A stretch of 42,442 bases of DNA from the NCBI GenBank assembly GCA_046048135.1, contig JBJOGR010000010.1, positions 1 through 42,442 on the forward strand. Direction: 5' to 3'. Below are positions 24,632 through 33,029 of this stretch, piece by piece (position 1 is the first letter of the stretch; each line of letters opens with the position of its first letter). The DNA comes from ATZT02 sp046048135. Lineage in GTDB: Bacteria; Actinomycetota; Actinomycetes; S36-B12; UBA5976. A program made the translations under genes and the position numbers. The notes beneath the pieces are model-generated. The model saw only the letters and a list, made by a program, of their open reading frames with translations, was not told where the DNA came from and did no database searches.

Positions 24632-25213
24632 ATGAAAAAAGTCCTAAATTTGCCAGACCACGTTGAGATCAGAAGATCCAGAAAGAGAAAACGGACTATT
24701 TCGGCTGCTCGCGAAGGTAATAAAACCATTCTTAACGTCCCATATCGAATGAGTCTAAAAGATATAGAAGATTTAGCAAAAGACTTAATTAACAAAATTG
24801 ATAAAAAAGATCCAAGAGCTCATTTATCTGATTCTGAATTATTTGAAAGAAGTAAAGAACTCTCAGCAAAATATTTATTTTCAAAAGCTGAAGCAAAATC
24901 AGTTACTTGGTCAAATCGACTAACTTCTACTTGGGGAATATGTACCCCACTTCATGCTGAAATAAAAATTACCTCAAGACTTATTGGAATGCCTCAATAT
25001 GTTTTGGATTATGTTTTATTACATGAATTAGTGCATTTAATAGTAAACGATCATGGAAAAGAATTTAATTCATTTATGAAGACTTATGAATTTAAAGAAA
25101 AAGCAGAAGGCTATTTAGATGCATTAGATGAATTACCTTCATCATTTTGGTCATCAAATTCTTTAGGTGCTTCACCTAATGAATCAAGCGAAGAAATATC
25201 TAAAGGTTTTTGA
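24632..25213 (+). CDS. YgjP/DUF45-type zinc metallopeptidase
   Basis: A 193-residue M48-related protein. The catalytic motif HELVHLIVNDHGKEFNSFM (HExxH...H) near residue 134 is intact, and WGICTPLHAEIKIT with a preceding Trp-Ser-x-R segment fits the YgjP family. These are small soluble SprT-like metalloproteases whose substrates are mostly unknown. There is no signal peptide. Its last 103 bases, encoding a Ser/Glu-rich tail, overlap the 3' end of the convergent DUF2342 gene. A TAGCGT hexamer seven bases upstream suggests leaderless expression. Confidence 0.85.
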   Translation: MKKVLNLPDHVEIRRSRKRKRTISAAREGNKTILNVPYRMSLKDIEDLAKDLINKIDKKDPRAHLSDSELFERSKELSAKYLFSKAEAKSVTWSNRLTSTWGICTPLHAEIKITSRLIGMPQYVLDYVLLHELVHLIVNDHGKEFNSFMKTYEFKEKAEGYLDALDELPSSFWSSNSLGASPNESSEEISKGF

Positions 25214-26364
25214 ATATTATTAAAAAATTCAGGATTTTGTAAATCTTCAATACTTGGTAATAAATCAGGATGATTCCACAAATTATCTCTTTGTTCAATT
25301 CCATTTATTTCAGTTTGTTTATTCCAAAAAGTGAATGCTTCTCTCATCAATTTAGGTCTTAACTCCAAACCAATTAGTGCTCCAAAAGTCTTTTCAGCAG
25401 GACCACCTTCTGCTCTTCTTCTATTCATCGCTTCTTGTAAAGAAGTTAAACTTGGCAATCGATTAGAACTTGCTTTGTTTACAACTTCCAATATCCAACC
25501 TTCAATAAGTGCTAATAATCTTTCAGTTCTTTTAAGTGCTGCGAGTTGAGATTCATTCAATTCTGGCTCAAAAACTCCCTGAGAAATAATTTCTTGTATT
25601 GATTCAGGATTACTTGGATCTATTTGAGACATTAAGTCATTTATTTTATTGTTACTAACATTTATTTGGGAGGAATATTCTTCAACTGCATTTAATAATG
25701 TAGGGGTTAGCCAAGTTGCACTTGAAAAAAGTCTACTTGCAGCAGATTCTCTTAATGCAATATAAACAAAAAAATCAGATTCAGAAACTGAAAGTCCTTT
25801 GGCAAAATCTTTTATATTTCTAGGTAACAATGATGGAGTAGAAGTATCACCTAAAGGTAAACCGATATCGGTTAAACATAAAACTTCACTAGATAAGGCA
25901 GATAGACCATTACTTACTTGCATTGAAAACATTGCTGCAGACATTGGTTTTAATGACTCAAGTAATGGTTTAAGCATTGCTTGTTGTGATTCATCCATTC
26001 CGGGAATACTTGGTAAAACATTAATCATGCTTGCTTGAACGCGTTGAGCAACTGGTTCAACTATTTTTTTCCAAGTCGGAACTGTAGCTTGTATCCATTC
26101 GCTTCGACACCATGCATTTGCATTGGTTGATTTGGCGGAAAAATTACAAACTGAATCTAACCAATTTTGAGCTAGTTCTATATTGCTAGTAACTTCTTTT
26201 TTTTCTGATTCGCTAACACTGGGATCTCCTGCTTGGACAACATTTGTCCTAGCCATATTTACAGCAGCATCCCAACCCACTGGGGCGTTTCCGGAATTTT
26301 GCAACATTTGACCAAGTTGGCTAAGTATTTTTCCTATTTCGGACGGATCTATTGGAAACCTCAC
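25111..26364 (-). CDS. DUF2342 zincin-like protein, motif degenerate
   Basis: A 417-residue protein of the actinobacterial family sometimes called zinc-dependent metalloprotease or F420-associated (DUF2342). Recognisable segments are RTERLLALIEGWILEVV, MNRRRAEGGPAEKTFGALIGLELRPKLMREA and RDNLWNHPDLLPSIEDL. The family's metal-binding REAAH-like motif appears here as RESAASRLF, lacking the His, so catalysis is questionable; this comparison is from memory. It starts at GTG (26364). Its 3' end overlaps the YgjP-type gene by 103 bases. The neighbourhood matches that of mycobacterial homologues. Confidence 0.8.
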   Translation of the reverse strand: MRFPIDPSEIGKILSQLGQMLQNSGNAPVGWDAAVNMARTNVVQAGDPSVSESEKKEVTSNIELAQNWLDSVCNFSAKSTNANAWCRSEWIQATVPTWKKIVEPVAQRVQASMINVLPSIPGMDESQQAMLKPLLESLKPMSAAMFSMQVSNGLSALSSEVLCLTDIGLPLGDTSTPSLLPRNIKDFAKGLSVSESDFFVYIALRESAASRLFSSATWLTPTLLNAVEEYSSQINVSNNKINDLMSQIDPSNPESIQEIISQGVFEPELNESQLAALKRTERLLALIEGWILEVVNKASSNRLPSLTSLQEAMNRRRAEGGPAEKTFGALIGLELRPKLMREAFTFWNKQTEINGIEQRDNLWNHPDLLPSIEDLQNPEFFNNIQKPLDISSLDSLGEAPKEFDDQNDEGNSSNASK

Positions 26365-26409
26365 AATATAAATAGTTAACTACTTAATCAATTATCTCGC
26401 TACAGGTCG

Positions 26410-26415
26410 TAATGT
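26410..26415 (+). promoter_or_regulatory. -10 hexamer, leaderless promoter of small membrane gene
   Basis: TAATGT ends exactly six bases before the ATG at 26422. No Shine-Dalgarno is present. It lies in the 57-base divergent spacer with the DUF2342 gene, which also contains the palindrome TAGTTAACTA at 26373-26382. Confidence 0.5.
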
Positions 26416-26421
26416 TGAACT

Positions 26422-26601
26422 ATGCAGGTACTTTTATGGTTATTAATTCCAGTATTCGTAGGTTTTGTCACGACTATTTATTTAGCTATCAAGTATCGAC
26501 CTTCAAGGCCAGCAAATGCTCATAAAGGCATGTCAGGACTTCTTGAATTCAGAAGAGCCATGAATAGACCTTTGCCAAGTCCAAAAAAGAAAAATAAGTG
26601 A
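26422..26601 (+). CDS. 59-residue single-pass membrane protein
   Basis: Translation from the ATG gives MQVLLWLLIPVFVGFVTTIY, a transmembrane segment, then a basic cytoplasmic tail with KYRPSRPANAHKGMSGLLEF and RRAMNRPLPSPKKKNK. Its TGA overlaps the GTG of the PDZ-protease gene (GTGA), so translation is coupled. A TAATGT hexamer six bases upstream gives it its own leaderless promoter. The function is unknown. The composition, coupling and promoter make it likely to be a real gene. Confidence 0.75.
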   Translation: MQVLLWLLIPVFVGFVTTIYLAIKYRPSRPANAHKGMSGLLEFRRAMNRPLPSPKKKNK

Positions 26602-27653
26602 AAATTAAAAACACATTTCGTTTTCAAATTATTTTTATTGCGCTAATAACTTTACTTTTACTAATTCCTGTTCCGTTTATAAGAATTGCTCCTGGCCCAC
26701 TTTTTAATACCATTGGAACTGAAAGAGATAAAGATGTAATAACAATAATCGGAACTAAAACTTACGAATCTAAGGGAGAAATAAATTTCACGACGGTTTC
26801 TGAAACTGGAGGACCATTTGGTCGACTTGTTTTAATAAATGCAATTTCATCTTGGATAGATCCAACAGAAGCAGTTGTTCCAGCATCTGATTTATATCCT
26901 GAGAATGAAGATCCAGAAATAGTTAAAAAAAGAAATGAGAAAGCTTTTTCTAATTCTCAATCCGATGCCATAGCAGCAGCATTGACTTATTTAAAAATAC
27001 CCGTTCCAATAAAAGTTGTGGTTGACAGTGTTGTAGTCAATTCACCAAGTGATGGAAAAATTGAACCAGGAGATGTTGTAGTAAGTGTTAATGGAAAGAA
27101 AGTTCAAACTGCTTCAGATGTAGTTAAATTTGTTCAAGAAAATAAACCAAAAGACTTAATTAAAGTAAAAGTAATAAGACAAACAACTGAAAAAGAAGTT
27201 GAAATCATTGCTCAAGAATTAAAAACAGATAAGTCAAAAGCTTCGATTGGAATTTCTATTGGACCAGGAATTGATCCTCCTTACAAATTTAATTTTGGAA
27301 TTTCAGAAGTAGGTGGTCCAAGTGCTGGGTTAATGCTCTCTCTTGGAATTGTTGATGAATTAACCCCGGATGATTTAACTAAAGGTTTTAATATCTCTGG
27401 GACTGGAACAATTAATTATTTAGGCCAAGTAGGTCCAATTGGTGGAATTAGGCAAAAGCTAGAGGGAGCAGCATCTGGTGGTAGTCAATTATTTTTAGCT
27501 CCTAAAGAAAATTGTGATGAGGTACTTTCAAAAAATTATAAAAATATGCCGGTTGTAGCTGTTACGGACTTAAAAGGTGCAATTGAGGCAATAAATAGGT
27601 TTACCAAGCAATCAAATGCTCAAGGATTGCCTAATTGCGAATTAGTCAAATAG
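26598..27653 (+). CDS. Membrane-anchored PDZ-Lon protease
   Basis: A 351-residue protein of the YlbL/Rv3194c type. Residues 8-28 form an N-terminal membrane anchor, with the rest outside. A PDZ domain lies at about 130-205 (GKIEPGDVVVSVNGKKVQTASDVV) and a Lon-type protease domain at about 220-345. The catalytic Ser is in GGPSAGLML and the Lys in GGIRQKLEGA, so the Ser-Lys dyad is intact. The start is GTG, overlapping the small membrane gene by four bases, so they form a two-gene operon. UPF0182 follows under its own promoter. Confidence 0.92.
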   Translation: MKIKNTFRFQIIFIALITLLLLIPVPFIRIAPGPLFNTIGTERDKDVITIIGTKTYESKGEINFTTVSETGGPFGRLVLINAISSWIDPTEAVVPASDLYPENEDPEIVKKRNEKAFSNSQSDAIAAALTYLKIPVPIKVVVDSVVVNSPSDGKIEPGDVVVSVNGKKVQTASDVVKFVQENKPKDLIKVKVIRQTTEKEVEIIAQELKTDKSKASIGISIGPGIDPPYKFNFGISEVGGPSAGLMLSLGIVDELTPDDLTKGFNISGTGTINYLGQVGPIGGIRQKLEGAASGGSQLFLAPKENCDEVLSKNYKNMPVVAVTDLKGAIEAINRFTKQSNAQGLPNCELVK

Positions 27654-27660
27654 TTTTGAC

Positions 27661-27679
27661 AAATTTCCTGGGGAAATTT
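27661..27679. promoter_or_regulatory. Dyad upstream of the UPF0182 promoter
   Basis: AAATTTCC (27661-27668) and GGAAATTT (27672-27679) form an 8-bp inverted repeat around TGG. It lies nine bases before the -35 and eight bases after the protease stop. An overlapping TGGGG/CCCCA pair offers an alternative fold. It could be an operator or a weak terminator. Confidence 0.35.
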
Positions 27680-27687
27680 AACCCCAA

Positions 27688-27717
27688 TTGGACGAATGAT
27701 TACTTATTTCGTATTGT
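27688..27717 (+). promoter_or_regulatory. SigA-type promoter, leaderless
   Basis: TTGGAC (27688-27693), an 18-base spacer and TATTGT (27712-27717) form a good housekeeping promoter. The -10 ends six bases before the ATG at 27724, so the transcript would start at the start codon. Confidence 0.65.
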
Positions 27718-27723
27718 CGAAAT

Positions 27724-30660
27724 ATGACATTTTCTCGACCAGACTTTACATTCAATAGGCCAAGAGGGAAAAGTTCATATTTATTGATTTCATTAGGTGC
27801 ACTTTTTGTTGCACTTTTATCTATTTCAGGTTATTACACTGATTGGCTTTGGTACAGATCCGTTAATGCATCACAAGTTTATTTGTCAGTAATTGCTTGG
27901 CGAATTGGATTATTTTTTGTATTTGCTGCAATCACAGGATTGGTAATTTGGCTAAATGTATTTCTTGCTTACAAGTATCGCCCAATGTATGCATCAGTTA
28001 CTGCAGATCAATTATCACTTCAAAGGTATCGAGAAGCATTAGACCCAATTAGAAAAACTGTATTCACAATTGGCCCAATTCTTTTAGGGTTCTTAGCTGG
28101 AGCATCTGCATCTGCAGATTGGAGAAATTGGTTTCAATGGATTAATTCAACCGAATTTGGAACAAAGGATCCGCATTTTGGATTGGATATAAGTTTTTAT
28201 GTTTTTGATTATCCACTTTTAAGAAGTTTAGTAACTTTTGGAATTTCAACAATTATTATTTCTGGATTAGCAAGTGGAATAATTCATTACATTTACGGTG
28301 GTGTGACTTTACAATCTCCAACCCAAAAAGCAACTAAATTTGCACAATCGCAAATTTCAATACTGGTTGCATTACTTTTTGTTATGAAAGCTTATGCATA
28401 TTGGCTAGATAGATACGGACTTGCAATAAAACAAGACACTTTATTAGTGGGCTTGAAATACGTTGATGTAAATGCCATTTTGCCTGCGAAGAATTTAATG
28501 ATGTATTTATCCCTGATTGTGGCAATTCTGTTTTTGATTAATGCTTTTAGAAGAAAATGGTTTGTTCCTAATATTGGAATTGGCGCTTTGTTAGTAACTG
28601 GCGTTCTAATAGGTGGAATTTATCCAACAGTTATTCAACAATTTGTAGTTCGACCAAGTGAAGCTGATAGAGAAGCTCCCTACATTCAAAGATCAATTGA
28701 AGCAACAAGAGCAGCTTATGGATTATCAGGAGTTGAAATAATCGACTATCCAGCAAGCACTGAACCAAATAAAGAAATTTTAAACAATCAAATTGGGACC
28801 ATAGAAAAAATTAGATTGATGGATCCAGCATTACTTTCTCCAACATTTAATCAGTTGCAACAAATAAGAGGTTTTTATTCATTTGCTGACACACTTGATA
28901 TTGATCGATATGACGTAAATGGTGATAAGCAAGGAACTGTTATTGCTGCAAGAGAAATTAATTTAGCGGGAATTCCAAGTGCGCAACGAAATTGGATTAA
29001 CTCTCATTTGGTTTATACCCACGGTTTTGGAGTTGTAAGCGCTAAAGATAATTCAGTAAAGGTTGATGGACAACCACAATTTACAACTTCGGATATTCCA
29101 ACAAAAGGTGATTTAAAAATTGATCAACCAAGAATTTATTTTGGTGAAAATTCACCAAGTTATTCCATAGTTGGAGGAGCACAAGGTAGTGAACCTCGAG
29201 AATTAGATTATCCAGATGATACAAGTCCAAATGGACAGAAAAACAATACTTATTCTGGAAATGGTGGAGTTCCAATTGGAAATTTCTTTAACAAAGCTCT
29301 CTATGCATTGAAGTATCAGGAAATAAATATTTTGCTATCCAATTTAGTAAATAATGATTCAAAAATTTTGTATTACAGAGATCCAGCGGAAAGAGTACAA
29401 AGAATTGCACCTTGGCTTACCTTAGATGGAGATCCTTATCCTGCAGTCATTGATGGAAAAATTGTTTGGTTACTTGATGGCTACACTTCAACAAATTTTT
29501 ATCCATATGCCTCAAGAAGTAGTTTAGATACCGCAACTGCTGATTCTGTTAATCAAACATCTACCGCTTTAAGAGCACAAGCTGCACGACAAATTAACTA
29601 CATCAGAAATTCTGTGAAAGCAACTGTGGATGCTTACAACGGCACAATAACAATTTATGCATGGGATGAATCTGATCCAATCTTAAAAGCCTGGGCTAAA
29701 GCTTTTCCAAATATAGTTAAATCAAAATCTGAAATGCCAGACGAAGTTGTTAATCATGTTAGATATCCAGAAGATTTATTTAAGATCCAAAGAGTAATTT
29801 TAAGTAAATATCATGTTAAAGATGCTGCAGCTTTTTATGGTGGTCAAGATTTCTGGATAATTCCAAATGATCCGACAAGGCCTGGAGTTCAGGGTGCGCA
29901 ACCGCCTTATTATTTACAATTGCAAATGCCTGGGGATGAAAAACCAATATTTTCTTTAACTACAACTTTTGCGCCAACAAGAAGACAAACTTTGGCATCT
30001 TTTATGTCAGTTTCAAGTGATCCAAATCAAGATTATGGAAAAATTCGGGTATTACAGTTACCAAGAAATACAACAATTCCTGGACCAACTCAAGTACAAA
30101 ATAATTTTGAATCCGATCCAGATGTAGGAGCACTTCTTTCTCTACTTAGAAGAGGTGGATCAGATGTTGAATTAGGAAATCTACTTTCACTTCCTATCGG
30201 TGGCGGACTTTTATATGTTGAACCAGTTTATGTTCGAGCAACAGCTGGGGAAAGTTATCCATTGTTAAGAAAAGTATTAGCTTCATTTGGACAAAAAGTA
30301 GTTTTTGAAGACAATATTCAAGATGCAATCAATGCGTTGTTTGGAGAAACTTCTATTCCTACTACTCAAACTCCAGAAGATGGAACTGAAGAAACTCCAC
30401 AACCAAATGTGCCATCACCAACTGGAGATCCAGCAATTGATTTAGCCAATGCGATTAGTGATATGCAAAAAGCAATTAGTGATGGTAAAGATGCATTAGC
30501 AAACGGCGACTTTACTGCTTATGGAAAAGCACAAAAAGATTTAGAGGATGCTCTTGATCGAGCATTGGATGCTCAGAGACGATTAAATATAACTGCTCAA
30601 CCAGAAACAAATGTTGAAGTAACACCTGCTAATTTTTCTTCTATAGTTAACTTGAATTAG
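27724..30660 (+). CDS. UPF0182 family large membrane protein
   Basis: A 978-residue protein of the Rv3193c/UPF0182 family. The first 320 residues hold about seven membrane segments, with YYTDWLWYRSVNASQVY between the first two. The remaining 650 residues form an extracytoplasmic domain with family segments such as FWIIPNDPTRPG and GGGLLYVEPVYVRA. The end carries a Pro/Thr-rich linker and a helical tail. Molecular function is unknown. It has its own leaderless promoter, directly after the PDZ protease gene, the arrangement seen in Mycobacterium. Confidence 0.92.
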   Translation: MTFSRPDFTFNRPRGKSSYLLISLGALFVALLSISGYYTDWLWYRSVNASQVYLSVIAWRIGLFFVFAAITGLVIWLNVFLAYKYRPMYASVTADQLSLQRYREALDPIRKTVFTIGPILLGFLAGASASADWRNWFQWINSTEFGTKDPHFGLDISFYVFDYPLLRSLVTFGISTIIISGLASGIIHYIYGGVTLQSPTQKATKFAQSQISILVALLFVMKAYAYWLDRYGLAIKQDTLLVGLKYVDVNAILPAKNLMMYLSLIVAILFLINAFRRKWFVPNIGIGALLVTGVLIGGIYPTVIQQFVVRPSEADREAPYIQRSIEATRAAYGLSGVEIIDYPASTEPNKEILNNQIGTIEKIRLMDPALLSPTFNQLQQIRGFYSFADTLDIDRYDVNGDKQGTVIAAREINLAGIPSAQRNWINSHLVYTHGFGVVSAKDNSVKVDGQPQFTTSDIPTKGDLKIDQPRIYFGENSPSYSIVGGAQGSEPRELDYPDDTSPNGQKNNTYSGNGGVPIGNFFNKALYALKYQEINILLSNLVNNDSKILYYRDPAERVQRIAPWLTLDGDPYPAVIDGKIVWLLDGYTSTNFYPYASRSSLDTATADSVNQTSTALRAQAARQINYIRNSVKATVDAYNGTITIYAWDESDPILKAWAKAFPNIVKSKSEMPDEVVNHVRYPEDLFKIQRVILSKYHVKDAAAFYGGQDFWIIPNDPTRPGVQGAQPPYYLQLQMPGDEKPIFSLTTTFAPTRRQTLASFMSVSSDPNQDYGKIRVLQLPRNTTIPGPTQVQNNFESDPDVGALLSLLRRGGSDVELGNLLSLPIGGGLLYVEPVYVRATAGESYPLLRKVLASFGQKVVFEDNIQDAINALFGETSIPTTQTPEDGTEETPQPNVPSPTGDPAIDLANAISDMQKAISDGKDALANGDFTAYGKAQKDLEDALDRALDAQRRLNITAQPETNVEVTPANFSSIVNLN

Positions 30661-30698
30661 TTCAATAAATCCCTCTGCATTAGCATTAAGAGATACGA

Positions 30699-30775
30699 CG
30701 CGGGGTGGAGCAGCTCGGTAGCTCGCTGGGCTCATAACCCAGAGGTCATAGGTTCAAATCCTGTCCCCGCTACCA
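30699..30775 (+). tRNA. Initiator tRNA-fMet (CAT)
   Basis: A 77-base cloverleaf with an encoded CCA end. Anticodon CAT sits in the stem TGGGCTCATAACCCA, whose three consecutive G-C pairs are the initiator hallmark. Positions 1 and 72 are C and U, unpaired, the second initiator hallmark that prevents use as elongator. The remaining acceptor pairs (GCGGGG with CCCCGC) are perfect. The sequence closely follows actinobacterial fMet tRNAs. Confidence 0.97.
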
Positions 30776-30777
30776 AT

Positions 30778-30817
30778 AAAGAAGACCGGTAAAAATCACA
30801 CCGGTCTTCTTTTTTAT
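30778..30817 (+). terminator. Rho-independent terminator of the tRNA
   Basis: A perfect 13-bp stem pairs 30778-30790 with 30800-30812 around a nine-base loop, and TTTTT continues to 30815. It begins two bases after the tRNA CCA end. Confidence 0.93.
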
Positions 30818-30834
30818 TTGGGTTTACTTCAGCC

Positions 30835-30840
30835 TAGAGT
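30835..30840 (+). promoter_or_regulatory. -10 hexamer, leaderless P450 promoter
   Basis: TAGAGT ends six bases before the P450 ATG at 30847. No Shine-Dalgarno is present, so the transcript is probably leaderless. Confidence 0.5.
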
Positions 30841-30846
30841 GGGAAT

Positions 30847-32241
30847 ATGGAGCCAAAAAATGTAATTTTTGAAAAGAAGAAATTAGGAAAAATCTTCTTA
30901 ACCGCTCCAGGTCCTTCAACTAGAAAAATGTTTTCATATCTTTTGAGAGCAAGAAAAGATCCTGCTGGATTTTTAGTTGAAATGCGAAAAAAATATGGAA
31001 ATGTTGTGCAATTTCCATTACCAATTTTGCCAGTTTATTTAGTTTCACATCCTCAAGATGTTGATCGGGTGATGAGAGTTAATGCAAGAAACTATGGAAA
31101 AAAAACAATTCAATACGAAAATTTGGCGCTAGTAACTGGAGATGGATTACTTGCAGCAAATACACCAAGTTGGAAGAGGCAAAGAAAACTTATTCAACCT
31201 GCTTTTCATCACGAAGCTATTTTAAGAGTTGGTCCAGATACCGTTCTAGTAACAGATCGATTATTAAATAAATGGAATAAATTAAATGATAATTCAATAG
31301 TTGATATTGATGATGACATGATGCATGCTGCATTAGAAATTGTTGGTAGATCATTATTTGGCACAGATCTTGCTGGAGATGTTGAAAAAACAGCTAAAGC
31401 AACATTGGATGCATTAGATATTATTGTGGCAAGAGCAAGAACTCCAATTACATTTCCTAAATGGATACCAACTCCAAACAACAGAAAATTAGCTAAAGCT
31501 TTAAAACAACTTAATTCTGCTGTCGAGCGAATCCTTGAAGAAAGAAAAAAAATAAGTGCAAAACCAGGTGTTGATAGAGATGTTGACATGTTGGATTTAT
31601 TACTTGCAGCGCATGATGATGAAGGTGCATTAAATAGTAAAGAATTAAGAGATCAAATAGTTACATTCATTGTTGCAGGGCATGAAACTGTAGCAAGTTC
31701 TTTAACGTGGACTTGGTGGCTGTTGGGTACTCATTTAGATGTGCAAAGAAAAGTTCAAATGGAAGTAGATCAAGTTTTGAATGGAAGAGAACCTTCGGTT
31801 AAAGATATTGAAAGTTTGCCTTATACAAAAGCTGTAGTTGATGAAGCATTAAGAGTTTATCCTCCAGGTTGGGTAGTGAGTAGAAGATCTCTAGAAAAAG
31901 ATGAACTTGGTGGCTATGAAATTCCAGAAAATTCAGTAATTATTATTTCACCTTGGACAACTCATCGGCATCCAGAAGCTTGGCAAGATGCTGAAAAATT
32001 TAATCCAGATAGATTTTTACCAAATTCTCCAACTCCAGAAAAAGGAACATATTTACCTTTTGGAATTGGACCAAGAATGTGTATCGGAAAAGATTTTGCA
32101 CTTTTAGAAAGTGTTTTACTAATTGCAAGAATTTCCCAAAAATGGAATATCACAGCCGCGGGACCACAACCATTTCCAAGAGCTTTAGTGATGGTAAGAC
32201 CTGCTGGTGGTTTACCAATGCATATTTCTAGAAGAAGTTAA
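30847..32241 (+). CDS. Cytochrome P450
   Basis: A 464-residue haem monooxygenase. The Cys ligand is Cys412 in FGIGPRMCIG; the I-helix oxygen-binding motif is AGHET at about residue 277; the K-helix ExxR is EALR, followed by the PERF-like FNPDRF. AGHET in place of AG(D/E)DT, together with the length, resembles the CYP4/CYP97/CYP102 type more than most short soluble actinobacterial P450s. No membrane anchor, ferredoxin or reductase gene is adjacent, so the redox partner must come from elsewhere. The substrate is unknown. Its stop shares TTAA with the convergent hisN. Confidence 0.93.
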   Translation: MEPKNVIFEKKKLGKIFLTAPGPSTRKMFSYLLRARKDPAGFLVEMRKKYGNVVQFPLPILPVYLVSHPQDVDRVMRVNARNYGKKTIQYENLALVTGDGLLAANTPSWKRQRKLIQPAFHHEAILRVGPDTVLVTDRLLNKWNKLNDNSIVDIDDDMMHAALEIVGRSLFGTDLAGDVEKTAKATLDALDIIVARARTPITFPKWIPTPNNRKLAKALKQLNSAVERILEERKKISAKPGVDRDVDMLDLLLAAHDDEGALNSKELRDQIVTFIVAGHETVASSLTWTWWLLGTHLDVQRKVQMEVDQVLNGREPSVKDIESLPYTKAVVDEALRVYPPGWVVSRRSLEKDELGGYEIPENSVIIISPWTTHRHPEAWQDAEKFNPDRFLPNSPTPEKGTYLPFGIGPRMCIGKDFALLESVLLIARISQKWNITAAGPQPFPRALVMVRPAGGLPMHISRRS

Positions 32242-33020
32242 TTTATATTTTTTAAAACTTCGTTGTGAAGTAAACCATTTGTAGTAACAAGACTTTTATC
32301 TTCTAATGGATCTCCACCTTCAAGAGATGTTGTTTTTCCACCTGCTTCAGAAATAATTGGAATTAAAGCAGCCATGTCCCAGACTGCTAATTTTGGTTCC
32401 ATTGAGAAATCAATTGAACCTTCTGCAACCATCATGTGAATAATAAAATCTCCAAAACCTCTAGCACGCCAAACTTTTTTTAAAAGATTTTCAAAGTTTT
32501 CCTCTTGATTTCTTTTTGCCCACCTTTCTTGACTTGAGTAACCAAAGTAGGCATCTTCAATTTTAGAAACTTTTGAGACTTGAAGTTTTCTTTCATTTTT
32601 AAAATTATTTGTATGAGTTCTTAAATAAGATCCATGACCTATTGATCCAAACCATCTTCTGCCAAGTGCAGGTGCTGAAACCATTCCAACTTGCATTTTG
32701 TTATCAATTCTTAAACCAATTAAAGTTCCCCAAAAAGGAACTCCTCGAACAAAATTTTTAGTTCCATCAATCGGGTCAAGAATCCATTCTCGATTACTTT
32801 TCCCATCAACTCCAAATTCTTCCCCAATTATTGAATCAGTAGGGGAATAATCCAAGATTAATTTTCTAAGTTCTTCTTCTACTTTTTTATCGGCATCACT
32901 TACTGGAGTTAAATCTGGTTTAGTTTCAATCACCAGATCAAGGGCACCAAAGCGAGCCATAGAAATTTCATCGGCCAAATCTGCAAGTTTATGGCAGAAA
33001 TCTAAGTCTTTTTGGCTCAT
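32238..33020 (-). CDS. hisN: Histidinol-phosphatase, inositol monophosphatase family
   Basis: A 260-residue metal-dependent phosphatase. Motifs are GEE at about residue 67, WILDPIDGTKNFVRGVPFW (metal-binding DPIDGT) and VWDMAALIPIISEAGG. Actinobacterial members in this position are usually assigned as histidinol-phosphatase, the penultimate step of histidine synthesis. Activity on inositol phosphate cannot be excluded from sequence. It is the third gene of the aroA-rsgA-hisN operon, nine bases after rsgA, and overlaps the P450 stop by four bases. Confidence 0.87.
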   Translation of the reverse strand: MSQKDLDFCHKLADLADEISMARFGALDLVIETKPDLTPVSDADKKVEEELRKLILDYSPTDSIIGEEFGVDGKSNREWILDPIDGTKNFVRGVPFWGTLIGLRIDNKMQVGMVSAPALGRRWFGSIGHGSYLRTHTNNFKNERKLQVSKVSKIEDAYFGYSSQERWAKRNQEENFENLLKKVWRARGFGDFIIHMMVAEGSIDFSMEPKLAVWDMAALIPIISEAGGKTTSLEGGDPLEDKSLVTTNGLLHNEVLKNIN

Positions 33021-33029
33021 AAATTTATC

